The notes: generated by a model not told the origin, from the letters alone. A stretch of DNA of 64,000 nucleotides from Leucobacter luti (GCF_004217175.1 NZ_SHKI01000002.1:301000-364999); one strand, 5' to 3'. Numbered from the stretch's first letter, positions 28,701 through 34,111 are shown. A program made the numbers and translations.

Positions 28701-30053
28701 GCGGTGGAGGTCGCCGATCTGGATAAGCAGTCGCCGCACTACCGGCAGCCCATCGAGTACCGCGTGCTCGCACTGGCGCCCGCCAACCTGCGCCTGGTCG
28801 AGGTGGACAACGTGTTCTTCCACCGGAGTAAGGGGGACGTCGCCGGAATCAAGATCGATCGGCCCCTGAGCTCCGTGCTCACCGAGGCGATCACCCTCGT
28901 CGACGTGGACTCGGACGGGGTCGTGCTCGACTCCGCGCGCGACGTGCGCACGGCCGACGCCGGGTTCACCGTCTTCGACACCTCGGTCGCGATCGGCGGC
29001 CGGGTCTGGGAGGACGCGAACCTCGACGGAATCCAGGATTCGGGGGAGCCGGGGATCGCCGGCCGCACGGTCGAGCTGTGGGAGCGGATCGACGAGGCGT
29101 GGGTGCGCATCGACGACCTCACCGGCGTTGGCTCCGTGGAGACCACGGAGACGGGCGAGTACCGCTTCGAGGTCGCGCCAACGCACTACGAGGAGGGTGA
29201 GGCACGCTTCCTCGCGCCCCGCGAGTACCGGGTCACCGCAGTGCGCGAGGGCTACCAGGAGTGGTCGCCGCTCAACGTGGGCGACGACCGCACCCGCGAC
29301 AGCGACATCAGCCCGCTCGCGGCTGCGGACGGCGGCGCCCCGCACACCGGGGCGACCCCCGTGTTTGCGATCGCCGACCACGACGGCGAGGTGGTCGACA
29401 TGGCCACCGCGCGCGACGACCTGCACACCGACATCGGCCTCCGCACCTCGCCGCACCTCAGCGAGCTCGGCGGCACCGTCTGGGACGACGCGAACGAGGA
29501 CGGCGCGCGGCAGGCGCGCGAGGGTGCGCTCGCGGACCGCGAGGTGACACTGTGGGAGCGCGTGGCCGGCGAGTGGCGGATCGCGGAGGACGCCACCGGG
29601 GCGGCCACGCAGCGCACCGCGGCCGACGGCAGCTACGCGTTCAGCGTGCTGCCCACCGAGTACGACGCGGCGGCGGCCGGCTACCTGCTGCCGCGCGAGT
29701 ACCGCGTGACGATCGAGGTGCCGCGCGGCTACCGGCTCAGCGCCGGGAGCACCACCGCGACGCTCGCGGAGCGCCGCGCGGTGTCGCAGGAGGCGCAGCT
29801 CACCGAGCTCGACGAGGCCGGCCAGGTGGTCGTGTCCGCCGTGCGCGACGACCGCACGCTCGGGTTCCCGTTTGCGCGGGTGCCGGGCACCGTCGACCCG
29901 ATCGCGGGGATCCCGATCATCGGCGACCTGGCGCTGACCGGGAGCGGGTTCACGCTCGGCTACGCGGGGCTCGTGGCCCTGCTGCTCGGGATCGGGGCCG
30001 CCGCGTTCGGCGTGCGGCGCCAGCGCGCGAAGACCGAAGGCGAAAGGAACTGA
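13752..30053 (+). CDS. Giant LALTG-anchored surface protein with SdrD-B-type modules
   Basis: 5433 residues, one uninterrupted frame. The GTG at 13752 has a GGGGGAT ribosome binding site about 8 nt upstream and gives a signal peptide (VKKFFSGVAAATLVLMLAL..., likely cleaved near PAAVAA-DT). The frame opens earlier, but that lead has no signal sequence. Residues about 40-4080 are Thr/Asp/Ala-rich beta-type modules of the DUF11-like 'conserved repeat' kind (for example DTIEYLVTHAQNTGSAL). From about 4080 to 5390 come some eight SdrD-B/Cna-B-like modules, starting near 4084, 4288, 4436, 4595, 4759, 4919, 5078 and 5236; most open with VWDDxxxNGxQDxxEPGI, a calcium-site-like motif. The end is a sorting signal: LALTG (5393-5397), hydrophobic helix, RRQR tail. 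I noticed no cysteine on reading it. Probably a wall-linked fibrous adhesin or stalk. Confidence 0.9.
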   Translation: MKKFFSGVAAATLVLMLALVDVAGGVGSLPAAVAADTPSITLNGTVAEGDPGYLNSKSIVLSTGTETKVNYRLVPGYASGAATGVRVTVFLPSLEYANGGYQVVGRDRAPTPLGVQGRVSAGGGWNVISDTTVQGGPIVMEYDGDLRAGVNPAFDIFLTTYNDGTDGPYGGVPEGTRFEVNGSVSYEMFNRVDGSSWTTPNGLDDESRVSVISSDLRWETEIDSYVPGGGPDLVPIWDRYQYVDYQYSLSNTSDNIAANIDGYSVTFDIDSTDSDVNGIIPFDINRWKYAEGGPATPNEDRNDTSGQFVGVPGEGGVLIYDVTDWDGASELTDEIPYTYSGTGMLTIDREHGANRQEITPAGAAGATERKFLISLPLSRQGFPNPPTNFRVTAITNILFAKTANWSKTRIAEREIVLPEYGFSFTHVPEQREVVYGYETFTEISELRSGANAPTFDARVRYEVDPDFAPTRVSYELPEAELERFERAGVSYSFVDERTGETVSRSVQGAPPEVNAETGMATLTFDLSELAGLDWDRTLAFGLADRVEAYEALPVSIRVFGEPSRVGEMTGTATAVFVEKIASNDDFGDDTTYTEVPHETPLDATFTVIYPEEVVPSIAVSIDGAGDRATVAYGAETLLDFVFGVNGTTAATSTTTLTLNAKAEALKRAELTLRAALFAQAENVRVRIVTLDGDEETVDLAAYSGSGDFVVALPERAAQIVIDTDALTSDGAVNFASVAATVGHGLDTKHLVTGEIRTYQPKPYDRDTTRETTGTLEIRLPNELVPAVDVVGVYGSTKTKTTTNVGYESTFAAEYQLDTRGVTSPSSEYVIDMLAPTKSGALAFSKLTLQQAYLDGATAPSITFVDAAGVEQRFTETEVTAADVTLRNIDRIVVAGTDLSLAALSTIAIVEYRADIEIGSSQALRATFTGTQETPYVDSKSATKQNQIQVRETKTQVKVEGVNQVTQPLGAGSAYSVDIYRWWNRGSTYNTQDYTLDQGYKSLGGFTSTLTRPTASSENNDQRVSVDVALPHEQFDLYYVKIREDVRPYLDSVDLFRMVDGKEELWKTIPGDAWVENSQEGSGYWRIGTARPGTPDSELFTSYDSVAGVSDHPYYKDAWDADVRPASPVSRVAVNLEFTRESTDAAPQMAGVHDDVIEYMGRFHSSSVTGKRATTLTATDTFGTRTELTRSDSARINSLVAYPFAQSRTGANDSTSLANKVIPMGSTGEYLASIFNVNTANWSYYSGHGPDVYSPAATEYDEWLGMYDPASFHDALVYEFVYPASPDDSAVYNLDATHVTIAPTSTLQYLTAVRVTGPRGDIVSLDLAAPLGDTARFDYDNSVARGIHDDGDGSFTVSFGAGGGHPKRFEAVFEEIAGFGERTAEIDGVAPDTLGASLAEVDVRVGGVVNGNTALQGTTNLYRVPADTQQRTLMHTSSATLTGYTPKLGAKLDLSFDRVKVYDYLADGITPSTTQVAAGIENSSEADIKDVVVTLTPDPAFRSQLIAIPDDIFAGDWSVAEVAVSQGGAKHLIPLADFTLNRDTGAREFDLRTLFDDGTLRSQPFDVALGGAATLHKQHVDGITVSFAPRDETIGLWGSLTRANSDLPLPTRMRDGGDVFVTGTWVDEDADGSNWNSKPSFVTERSKGSTEQIMYHSAFTASAAVTSYNPIFVSAGTGNAGAKPTLTLASSASSDRAPRLFTRVARMQALAVHMQHDSTRADATVLFYDADTGTQINYTNIAVGDTAKVLYELRNVGATGSDDAGPGSLPVFTPVAHIEAPANLEVSAVTAASAELLADGNRAALIGESPSAAVDVPADAVEITRLNGKRSDVRFDLTLGDGESVFFMVEYTATNDVSADPGATQGKTLQWNVYARPGYAHHFMSYNSDGVAGNRVTGATAAVNLDGDGIVEQLGRLSNTAYRYADPNQLVIESRFDSENVSGQAMTLTVKNIRNEILHDNTALDLFVTLDAGGLGGFELTGFPEVPTPTLPDGSTGRATPPRVHFQDASGAWVAAADFDPELHALREIGKLWIEYGVVPALGAGGATFEAPAFTIPGIGHWKTAGAQTTKSYRIASQAQTRLTHRDDSDRDVATYSFRTEAAQTAYKAIPSVEFNIQSFDTRAEAEAPYDGAALGKTGYRAGDEVHYRLTAKNHTTAQGTSTTTPNGKAPLRTPVVVDKIPEYLSTELNGFVRGGTLDVAAAIEAGALELRVLGADGTPRDITLPTVTVETVAGLDVAGAQTFANDRRNDGWGRLATAEPVNTTVNPADTIAFQVFTYTFTGEDLGRGEQLEIIYSAQAREQGLPVARYADGSAVFAPFFGWYGSNVPVASTAQQHSMDMAALLHDAGITGDRGHEMTATEFLSNSFSWQPGANDRRRDASNSPASYTQATFYDASANTQKSHTAYLRETATNDLYTTFAATALDENFGYAAKARVNDGAVRAAERIMWAQDGMQLNRAWLYGASEMVPDTERAAWGTDPANFIEHDGSLNSYNRHRLGYTPYVEDDYSYAVQLHEEFTVRLHAANLGDRAIESGLEYTEILPPGISPTAASGELLGVTAVNAAGAELASTTEILQTPEDDRGYRAPAQSQEAGTFAESTRDDMIPYVIRVRVAGAVTGMFGSAAATSGAAPGTAAADAQAQTVHVRVRVADEVPPAADGLSTWHDELTLTSIAAEEYLEIYGAQYGAFSRDIGIYNTARFPNDGMPQGLAVTDLAYDFGSYSSYFAVEPWGTYIRGLNAQATETTAADGRPALVTGDQIAMRTPTLRVWSAAAKDTYPDGIDPTIEDFSVDLYEEFTLRSTVENQQLEVLGEYNRVNSGYNRYSGENFNDDIWKNAPQTIGGARGTWFEPTVTISLPYGVAPVLADGSFARYTADLDDVQQLDFTATVNTLALGAATPARDVSELFDARVELLEDPLGKRFVLHFTARDDRAADIASGESLVVAPRVVTIDTPLYGADTDDARYQDVLTFANTSRPVFNPVVSEQYTTGSTPSLSARDQGVSAAPNNVKSSNGLAITANDRVRRDSTSTWSANMGALKITERLIEPTQRYTDDTAIRLNAGVGWTEPAAVFTPSGLPSRHEKTGAYGSTALNLKKPSITNETTAANTAEAAGSELIQVDAAGKYWYVTEVTNEPVQEANPYETLKTAGDVHNARFVVTQFVTNFAEATGEVRIRVGDEVLDRAAFEALGYSVERLTPSLTAADESRSRVQWLVTTPAGERGTRGELKSGDSFTMLYEVQLVDGYEDNVVSDETVWTADELIVDSYVSLIADDTSLIPSGSADAQRAEDFIVQSLASMKYHTHASDVGSGIDIDGDGELASRYAADSAEIEILKPRGEVRVNTTRPRIAYSNGLSGDTYFNSSDTIEYLVTHAQNTGSALTELVIENILPTDTTNESTVSVSNQPITASTRYVSSGAWALPADTTERLAASGTELDAAFKTFVYVSDERAEDGYEGGGWRLLNPGGTSLRDNERFEIPQAEQRGMQKIRVIVRALMPERFLVPQGARLDIDADPDTDGAQSVLETDPSNRSTTPYPAGVTDNAISIGVRIASNAKSTLFVYDTAQFWGNYVAARVSKLAQSETRSYLTPSRPVVNVKYNSLYYRSDSTKPADQRFGWSDITAIAPKSSPHLKFTGEFINADESMWSREEDNTYAEDTLVNPFVTFQLPAVMESGDFSYVPRDEIDAAHPLDSAHRSRYSLTAADSNLWTWKLVHADGSEASLDSELKHTRIYSGPWSGFDRNVVSIWFEGSVAPGDKIVVEFIGSVDAYSPGADPDELKSRAMITNNTGLLHPLNSQQNAANRLGYATDSSDFNDNRLLNDRLVFSEKSLFQYETYDNFGKRKVAYSDLNRAGTVAPELTPVRQGGDFSFEVSVDNSKEAGERAYPYPILYDVLPSLDDTSITNSSIARGSQYSAWLNPDGMKLVRDGADKKTYGASEYTVFVGPFTKQGGEIVEADMVPHAEAASESFYDSLGIPGAASAVRDRHFVPLAELQGSNPELLRKARSILVLFNSASEQLPGQNKLTFTYTMKSPLNAPAYLEQFDAQERKGESSLWNSFMATQRVSRFIPQESNNAGVYATEKRDRVYLGNYVWNDVNYNGEQDEGEPAVDGNGRTHLQPSRDLDFDGEIDDPGINGVTATLLTPRGYNVDALGNPIHEVGDGWEVVDEASGESVLDEVFLRPIASEGPLVTVTESDIAGNDGYYTFSNIAPGDYRVLLEFPREYDAFSTTTETVFEETGVRSYGPGEVLDIPAAVDTAALVAITDPARVDAQTSDAQRMSFDLGIAQMIEFGGTVFSEDIATLDGYQAGPNEPGIPGYHVTLKRLNGETVLDPSGAPMVAVTDAQGNYSFTLLPVDRQYTVEVTDETGGFNPERLVSPFLHHTDPFAEASDNDGFTEKGTRIVKTNPLNFDLEGLHTTAFAPRDSVSIGFYDRSTHGVIGNRVWDDRNRNGLQDADEPGIAGQQLALEQYLRVDGEWQRTDYTQTATSNDDGYYYFTRVPSTVYDGSDAIETRYQVVVTELVTGYTFAPTHSRGPSPTGSQELDSDLFPNGTMHESDAVGEHLISVVEIDDETGVAFGVTDNTIDLGLLAHARSALAGEVFIDTDGDGIRNDAETAEPVYTATLEVRTSAGWVDAKRDAAGRMIEPAAATADDETIQLAGVNSYRFEELHIIDSAALVPYEYRVRVDEVPLWQAVTALGAGDDPTVDSDFTAAARGATLTAVSESRILGELQEQLLPIDTAAGVPAEHVDLGLVPLPRTATIGDLLWDDRDRDGVQGPGEPGLADVRVVLNRVVDGELVPVAETHTDAAGAYEFTADVAETDPASARFTRPHTYVAEFELSSRQSLAPFRAGGGDGTDSRFEPLVAGGAARYAHAIADPAHTAVSEEFALVAADATGRADYASAANTAEIDGGVVTHDTVRVLGDTLYDDRDANGAQGSDEPGIPGIEVALYALNRDTGLWEPRADTAGNATVVTGASGDYEFAVEVADLDKQSPHYRQPIEYRVLALAPANLRLVEVDNVFFHRSKGDVAGIKIDRPLSSVLTEAITLVDVDSDGVVLDSARDVRTADAGFTVFDTSVAIGGRVWEDANLDGIQDSGEPGIAGRTVELWERIDEAWVRIDDLTGVGSVETTETGEYRFEVAPTHYEEGEARFLAPREYRVTAVREGYQEWSPLNVGDDRTRDSDISPLAAADGGAPHTGATPVFAIADHDGEVVDMATARDDLHTDIGLRTSPHLSELGGTVWDDANEDGARQAREGALADREVTLWERVAGEWRIAEDATGAATQRTAADGSYAFSVLPTEYDAAAAGYLLPREYRVTIEVPRGYRLSAGSTTATLAERRAVSQEAQLTELDEAGQVVVSAVRDDRTLGFPFARVPGTVDPIAGIPIIGDLALTGSGFTLGYAGLVALLLGIGAAAFGVRRQRAKTEGERN

Positions 30054-30057
30054 GCCG

Positions 30058-30603
30058 ATGGATGAATCGACACAGCCCGCGGGCACGACGGACGCTTCGG
30101 CGGCACTGGCGGGCGTAGCGGACCTAGTGGGGGCTCCGGCGGGCGTTGCGGCGGCTGCCGGCGCTGGGGGCGGCGGCGCCGGTGATGGGGGCCCGGCAGC
30201 TGCTGGTGCCGGGGGCGCTGGTGCCGGGGCCGCCGGGCGGCGGGGGCGGCGAGCTCGCCGCCCGCGACGGCGGGCCGTGTGGCTCGGCGCGGGTGCGGCG
30301 GCGGCGATCGCCGCCGGGGCGCTGACCTGGTCGCTGTGGCCGGTGCAGGACCTGGACACCCACACCGTGCTCGGGGTCGAGGTGACCACGAACCTCGAAG
30401 TTGCTGCGCACGGCGGGTACATCTACGTGACCGTGCCCGTGAACGCCGACGCGAGCGAGGCGGTGCTCCACGTCCCCGATGAGGGCGACAACCTCCGGAT
30501 CAGGGAGTTCCTCGACGGGCTCGACACGCTCGTGCCGGGCGAGCACGTGCTGGCGCTCAGCGAGGCGAACCTGCACTTCATCGTCGACGGCATCGAGGAG
30601 TAG
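30058..30603 (+). CDS. Small single-pass membrane protein coupled to the giant surface gene
   Basis: 181 residues. The ATG lies 4 nt after the stop of the giant gene, with GAAAGGA about 10 nt upstream, so the two are cotranscribed and probably coupled. Residues 1-60 are Ala/Gly-rich and disordered. A very basic stretch (RRGRRARRPRRR, about 61-72) precedes one hydrophobic helix (about 74-95), and a 90-residue acidic domain with beta character follows (HTVLGVEVTTNLEVAAHGGYIYV...). The positive-inside rule puts the C-terminal domain outside. I recognise no family. Its position suggests a role in export, folding or wall attachment of the giant protein. Confidence 0.8.
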   Translation: MDESTQPAGTTDASAALAGVADLVGAPAGVAAAAGAGGGGAGDGGPAAAGAGGAGAGAAGRRGRRARRPRRRAVWLGAGAAAAIAAGALTWSLWPVQDLDTHTVLGVEVTTNLEVAAHGGYIYVTVPVNADASEAVLHVPDEGDNLRIREFLDGLDTLVPGEHVLALSEANLHFIVDGIEE

Positions 30604-30619
30604 CACCGCGCGGCCCACA

Positions 30620-30688
30620 CCCCGCCGAGTGTGCGCAAAAGCCCCCTTCACGCCGCGCGAAGGGGGCTTTTGCGCACACTCGGCGGGG
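30620..30688 (+). terminator. Strong terminator of the surface-protein operon
   Basis: A perfect 30-bp stem (30620-30649 with 30659-30688) around a 9-nt loop. The descending arm contains GGGGGCTTTTG, so it resembles a classical factor-independent terminator. It begins 17 nt after the stop at 30603. Confidence 0.85.
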
Positions 30689-30744
30689 GTGGCGCGGCGC
30701 GGGGCGGGGCGGACCCCGCGGCGCCCCGGGGCGCGGCGCGGCGG
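30643..30744. repeat. 102-bp direct repeat, left copy
   Basis: Starts at CCCCTTCACGCCGCGC inside the terminator and extends past it. It matches 31507-31609 (103 bp) with only a few differences. The pair brackets the gene at 30905-31498. Confidence 0.8.
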
Positions 30745-30904
30745 GGAGGGGGTGGTGGGGCGTGGGTGACGCACAGTACGCCGAGTGTGTTCCGTGGGCC
30801 GAATGCGACCGGGAACACGCAAGTTGCGCCAGCGTCGCACGCAAAGGTGCGGTCAACCCATGGGGGCGCCTGTAATTTTCCAATCGATTAGATATCCATA
30901 GATC

Positions 30905-31498
30905 ATGTTGATTGAACTTGGAACTGTTGCAGAATGGGTGGGTGGGCTTGGTGGATTCCTGGCTGCCGCCGCCGCGGTTGTCGCCTGGCGGGTAAACAAA
31001 CGCATGCTCCTCGTAGAGGAGGCCCGGGATGCGAAACTCACCGGGCGCGAGCGCGAAGCACAGGAACGACGTCGACGCGAGCAGGCCGCGCTCGTATTCG
31101 CCCTTGGTGCGAAGCTTCCGCAGCGCGGATCCGACGAGACCTGGGCGATCTACCTGTTCAACGGATCGGATAAGCCCGTGTACAACGTCAGGGTCGAGAG
31201 CCAGCGACTCAGCGGGGGCGTGGCGAATCATGCTCTCGAACTGGGTGCGGTGCCCCCGGGGCGCTTCGTCGTCCCCAGCCACCCTACGTACCACTGGGGG
31301 AGCCTGATCGATCTGTCGCTCCTGCCAGAGCCCGTGGACCTGCTCGTCAAGGGGAAGGGGAAGGGCATGATTACCCAGGTTGGATTTGTCGATGCAGACG
31401 GGGCCTCGTGGGTGTTGCGCAGCGGGACGGAGCTCGCGGAGGGCGCGGGTGACTCCGGTGCGCGCGCGCCGGGCCACGCCCTTGAACCTCGAACGTAG
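30905..31498 (+). CDS. Hypothetical membrane-anchored protein between direct repeats
   Basis: 197 residues. An N-terminal hydrophobic helix (about 11-30, WVGGLGGFLAAAAAVVAW) is followed by a charged coiled-coil-like stretch (about 38-62, EARDAKLTGREREAQERRRRE) and a beta-rich domain with WAIYLFNGSDKPVYNVRVES, a pattern seen in several unnamed actinobacterial proteins. The upstream DNA and gene body are lower in GC than the neighbours. No convincing ribosome binding site precedes the ATG. It sits between two near-identical 102-bp repeats, which suggests gain by insertion or recombination. No family name is assigned. Confidence 0.65.
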   Translation: MLIELGTVAEWVGGLGGFLAAAAAVVAWRVNKRMLLVEEARDAKLTGREREAQERRRREQAALVFALGAKLPQRGSDETWAIYLFNGSDKPVYNVRVESQRLSGGVANHALELGAVPPGRFVVPSHPTYHWGSLIDLSLLPEPVDLLVKGKGKGMITQVGFVDADGASWVLRSGTELAEGAGDSGARAPGHALEPRT

Positions 31499-31506
31499 CG
31501 AAACCT

Positions 31507-31609
31507 CCCCTTCACGCCGCGCGAAGGGGGCTTTTGCGCACACTCGGCGGGGGTGGCGGGGCGTGGCGTGGCGGGGCGGACCCCGCGGCGCCCCGGCGCG
31601 GCGCGGCGG
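31507..31609. repeat. 102-bp direct repeat, right copy
   Basis: Repeats 30643-30744, including the terminator loop and descending arm, but lacks the long ascending arm. Only a 7-bp CCCCTTC/GAAGGGG hairpin can form, so it is a truncated terminator copy starting 9 nt after the stop of the enclosed gene. Confidence 0.8.
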
Positions 31610-31698
31610 GCTGAGGTGCGTGGCGCAGGCCGTGCACCCCACCCGGCGCCACCCCGCTACGCTTGGATCGCCCCGACCCCCCTCAAAGGAGCCCCAGC

Positions 31699-32118
31699 AT
31701 GACCGAACACGACACCCCCGCGAGCACCCCCACCGAGCCCGCGAGCCTGCCGCCCTGCCCCGAGTGCGCGAGCGAGTACGCCTACGAGTCGGGGGCTCTG
31801 CTGGTGTGCCCCATGTGCGGGCACGAGTGGGCGCCCGCCGACCCGGCCGCTGCCGGGGACGGGTCCGCGGCCGGCGGCTCCGACGATGACGGCGTGATCC
31901 GGGACGCCGTGGGCAACGTGCTGGCCGACGGCGACACGGTCGCGCTCGTGAAGAGCGTGAAGGTCTCCGGCGGCGGGGGCGGCACGATCAAGGTCGGCAC
32001 GAAGGTGCGCGGCATCCGTCTCACCGCCGACCAGGGCGACGGACACGACATCGACGCGAAACTCCCCGATTTCGGCAAGCTGAAGCTCAAATCGAGCGTC
32101 GTGAAGAAGGTGTCCTAG
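31699..32118 (+). CDS. PhnA/YjdM-family zinc-ribbon protein
   Basis: 139 residues. An N-terminal zinc ribbon with two Cys pairs (CPECASEYAYES and CPMCGHEW) is followed by the PhnA C-terminal domain (about 65-139, VIRDAVGNVLADGDTVALVKSVKV, IKVGTKVRGIRL, IDAKLPDFGKLKLKSSVVKKV). The family was named from the E. coli phn locus but its true role is unclear; no phosphonate genes are nearby. AAAGGAG precedes the ATG by about 8 nt. Confidence 0.9.
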   Translation: MTEHDTPASTPTEPASLPPCPECASEYAYESGALLVCPMCGHEWAPADPAAAGDGSAAGGSDDDGVIRDAVGNVLADGDTVALVKSVKVSGGGGGTIKVGTKVRGIRLTADQGDGHDIDAKLPDFGKLKLKSSVVKKVS

Positions 32119-32160
32119 CCGGCAGAGCCCCGCCCCGGGCGCGCCGCGCACCGCGCCGTC

Positions 32161-32166
32161 TAGCAT
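32161..32166 (+). promoter_or_regulatory. -10 element of a probable leaderless hydrolase transcript
   Basis: TAGCAT ends 7 nt before the ATG at 32174. Confidence 0.45.
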
Positions 32167-32173
32167 TGCAAGC

Positions 32174-33790
32174 ATGTTGACTGCACAGCGGGCGAAGCAG
32201 GCGAAGCGGGCGAAGCCGGCACAGCGGGCGGGTTGGCCGCGGGCCGGCCGGCTCATCGGCGGGGCAATCGCCCTGGCCCTCACACTTTCGAGTTGTGCGT
32301 CGCTGCAACCGGGGATCCCGCGCAGCAGCGAGGCCCCGCACACCGAAAGCGTGCCCAAGTCGCTGGCCGCGGCGCACCAGAAGAGCGATTTCCCCGACGT
32401 GTACGCGCAGCAGATCGACTGGCGCGAGTGCACCGCCGCGGACGGTCTTGACGCGGGACTCGCCGGTGCCCTCGACGACGTTGGTGTGGACACCCCGGCG
32501 ATCCGCTGCGGCACGGTGATGGCCCCGTTCGACTGGTCCGACAGGAAGGACGCCGATCGGATCGAGCTCGCGATCGTGCACATCCCCTCGACCGGTGCGT
32601 CTCCCCGCGGCACCCTGCTCGGCAACCCGGGCGGACCCGGCGCCACGGGCGTCGACTTCATGCTGGGGATGCCGCTCTCGCCCGACTTCGGGCCGGTGCT
32701 CGCGGACTACGACCTGCTCGGTTTCGACCCGCGCGGGATCGGCGGGAGCACTCCGCTCAACTGCGACGGCGCGGGCTCCGAGATCCCGGCGATCCAGCTG
32801 GGGGCCTGCGTCGCGGACAACCCGATCGCGCACACCATGGGCACCTCGCAGGTGGCCCGCGATATGGAGCTGCTGCGCTCCCTCATGGACGCGGAGCGGC
32901 TCGACTACATCGGCTACTCGTACGGGACGATGCTCGGGGCCACGTACGCGACGATCTTCCCGGATCAGGTGGGGCGGATGGTGCTCGATAGCGCCGAGAA
33001 CGCCGAGTGGGCGAGCCCGATCCACCACTTCGATCAGGCCGTCGCGGTCGCAAACGCGACGGTGGCGCTCGCGACCTCGTGCCGCACCGAGTACCGCGAC
33101 GAGGTCGAGGTGTGCCCGTTTGTGGACGAGGATTCGCTGCTGCGCGTGCTCGGCGAGCTCAACGAGGATCCCCTCGTTGCCAGCGACGGCACGCGGATCG
33201 ACGGCGACGCGCTGCAGTCCTACCTCACGGACACTCTCTACCAGAGCCACTACGAGCGCGGGCGGGCCCTCGACCGGATCGCGCTCGCGCTGTTCGGCGA
33301 CCAGGACGCGATCGACGAGATCGGGGAGATGTTCGCCGGCGAGGACGGGGCGATCGACCTGGCAATGGAGGTGGTGACCTGCCACTCGTTCCCCATTGAG
33401 CCAGACATCCCCGGCCTCCTCGAGCACATCCGAGCCACGGGAATCCCGCGGCTGCTCGGCGGGCCTGAGATCTCGGACGATACGCTCGCGCCGTTCGTCG
33501 ACCTCTCCTGTTATGCGCTCCCCGAGAGCGGGCTCGATATTACCGAGAGCTTCGACGCGGCGGAGGCGGATCCGATTCTCGTGATCGGGATCACCGGCGA
33601 CCACGCGACGCCCTACCAGTACGCGCAGGAGCTGGTGACAGAGCTCGGGAACGCGACGCTGCTCACTCTGGATGGCCAGGGGCACGCCGCATCGTACTCC
33701 GACCGATCCAGCTGTATTGACGATGCGGTGACGGCGTACCTGGTCGACGGGGACCTGCCGAAGGCCGGCACGATCTGCCGGGACGACTGA
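32174..33790 (+). CDS. Secreted alpha/beta hydrolase lipoprotein, TAP-like C-terminus
   Basis: 538 residues. A long basic n-region leads into a hydrophobic core and lipobox (LTLSSC, lipidated Cys41), so the enzyme is likely tethered outside the membrane. The alpha/beta hydrolase fold shows GNPGGPGATG (oxyanion region), the nucleophile elbow GYSYGT with Ser249, Asp476 in ITGDHATPYQ and His504 in GQGHAA. The end matches the TAP-like domain of Streptomyces tripeptidyl aminopeptidases (family S33). Four or more cysteines in the mature part could form disulfides. A role in trimming extracellular peptides is plausible given the peptide importers downstream, though they are not adjacent. Confidence 0.88.
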   Translation: MLTAQRAKQAKRAKPAQRAGWPRAGRLIGGAIALALTLSSCASLQPGIPRSSEAPHTESVPKSLAAAHQKSDFPDVYAQQIDWRECTAADGLDAGLAGALDDVGVDTPAIRCGTVMAPFDWSDRKDADRIELAIVHIPSTGASPRGTLLGNPGGPGATGVDFMLGMPLSPDFGPVLADYDLLGFDPRGIGGSTPLNCDGAGSEIPAIQLGACVADNPIAHTMGTSQVARDMELLRSLMDAERLDYIGYSYGTMLGATYATIFPDQVGRMVLDSAENAEWASPIHHFDQAVAVANATVALATSCRTEYRDEVEVCPFVDEDSLLRVLGELNEDPLVASDGTRIDGDALQSYLTDTLYQSHYERGRALDRIALALFGDQDAIDEIGEMFAGEDGAIDLAMEVVTCHSFPIEPDIPGLLEHIRATGIPRLLGGPEISDDTLAPFVDLSCYALPESGLDITESFDAAEADPILVIGITGDHATPYQYAQELVTELGNATLLTLDGQGHAASYSDRSSCIDDAVTAYLVDGDLPKAGTICRDD

Positions 33791-33901
33791 CGCGCCCGGA
33801 CCGCGCCCGGCGAGCGCCCGGCCCGGCCACTCCCGGCGCGCGTCGCGGGGCAGTAGAGTCGGGGGCACGACACACTCGACAGAACCGCATCAGGGGGCAG
33901 C

Positions 33902-34111
33902 GTGGCCGAACAGGTGAAGGGGCCGAAATCGTACTTTCCGTCGATCGAGGCGAAGTACGGTAGGTCGATCGACGAGTGGCTGGCAGAGTTGCGGCCGCTC
34001 GCGGGGCAGAAGCACATGGATCAGGTGGCGTTCCTCAAGGAGCGGGGGATGGGCCACGGGCACGCGAACGCGCTGGTGCACGTGTTCCGCGCCGAGCACG
34101 ATGGGGCGTAG
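33902..34111 (+). CDS. DUF4287 domain-containing small protein
   Basis: 69 residues, GTG start with AGGGGGC upstream. The sequence reads as a single DUF4287 unit (GPKSYFPSIEAKYGRSIDEW, then a helical end with MGHGHANALVHVFRAEH). Function unknown; the family may act in binding small ligands or DNA. A TAGAGT -10-like box lies about 45 nt upstream. Confidence 0.8.
   Translation: MAEQVKGPKSYFPSIEAKYGRSIDEWLAELRPLAGQKHMDQVAFLKERGMGHGHANALVHVFRAEHDGA

Larger units (their letters stand above)
30604..30904. other. Intergenic: large terminator plus AT-rich leader
   Basis: It holds the 30-bp-stem terminator, the left copy of a 102-bp direct repeat and, from about 30870, an unusually AT-rich stretch immediately before the ATG at 30905. 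Confidence 0.6.

Noticed and set aside
15258..30422. Three very long minus-strand open frames opposite the giant gene (about 1212, 1435 and 2179 codons)
   Set aside because: They are shadows of the plus-strand gene: extreme GC at third positions removes stop codons from the complementary frame. The products are Arg/His/Val-rich without domains, signal peptides or ribosome binding sites.
30578..31642. Minus-strand 354-codon frame across the direct repeats
   Set aside because: It runs through both copies of the repeat and the terminator and is antisense to the 30905-31498 gene; composition is Arg/Pro/His-rich.
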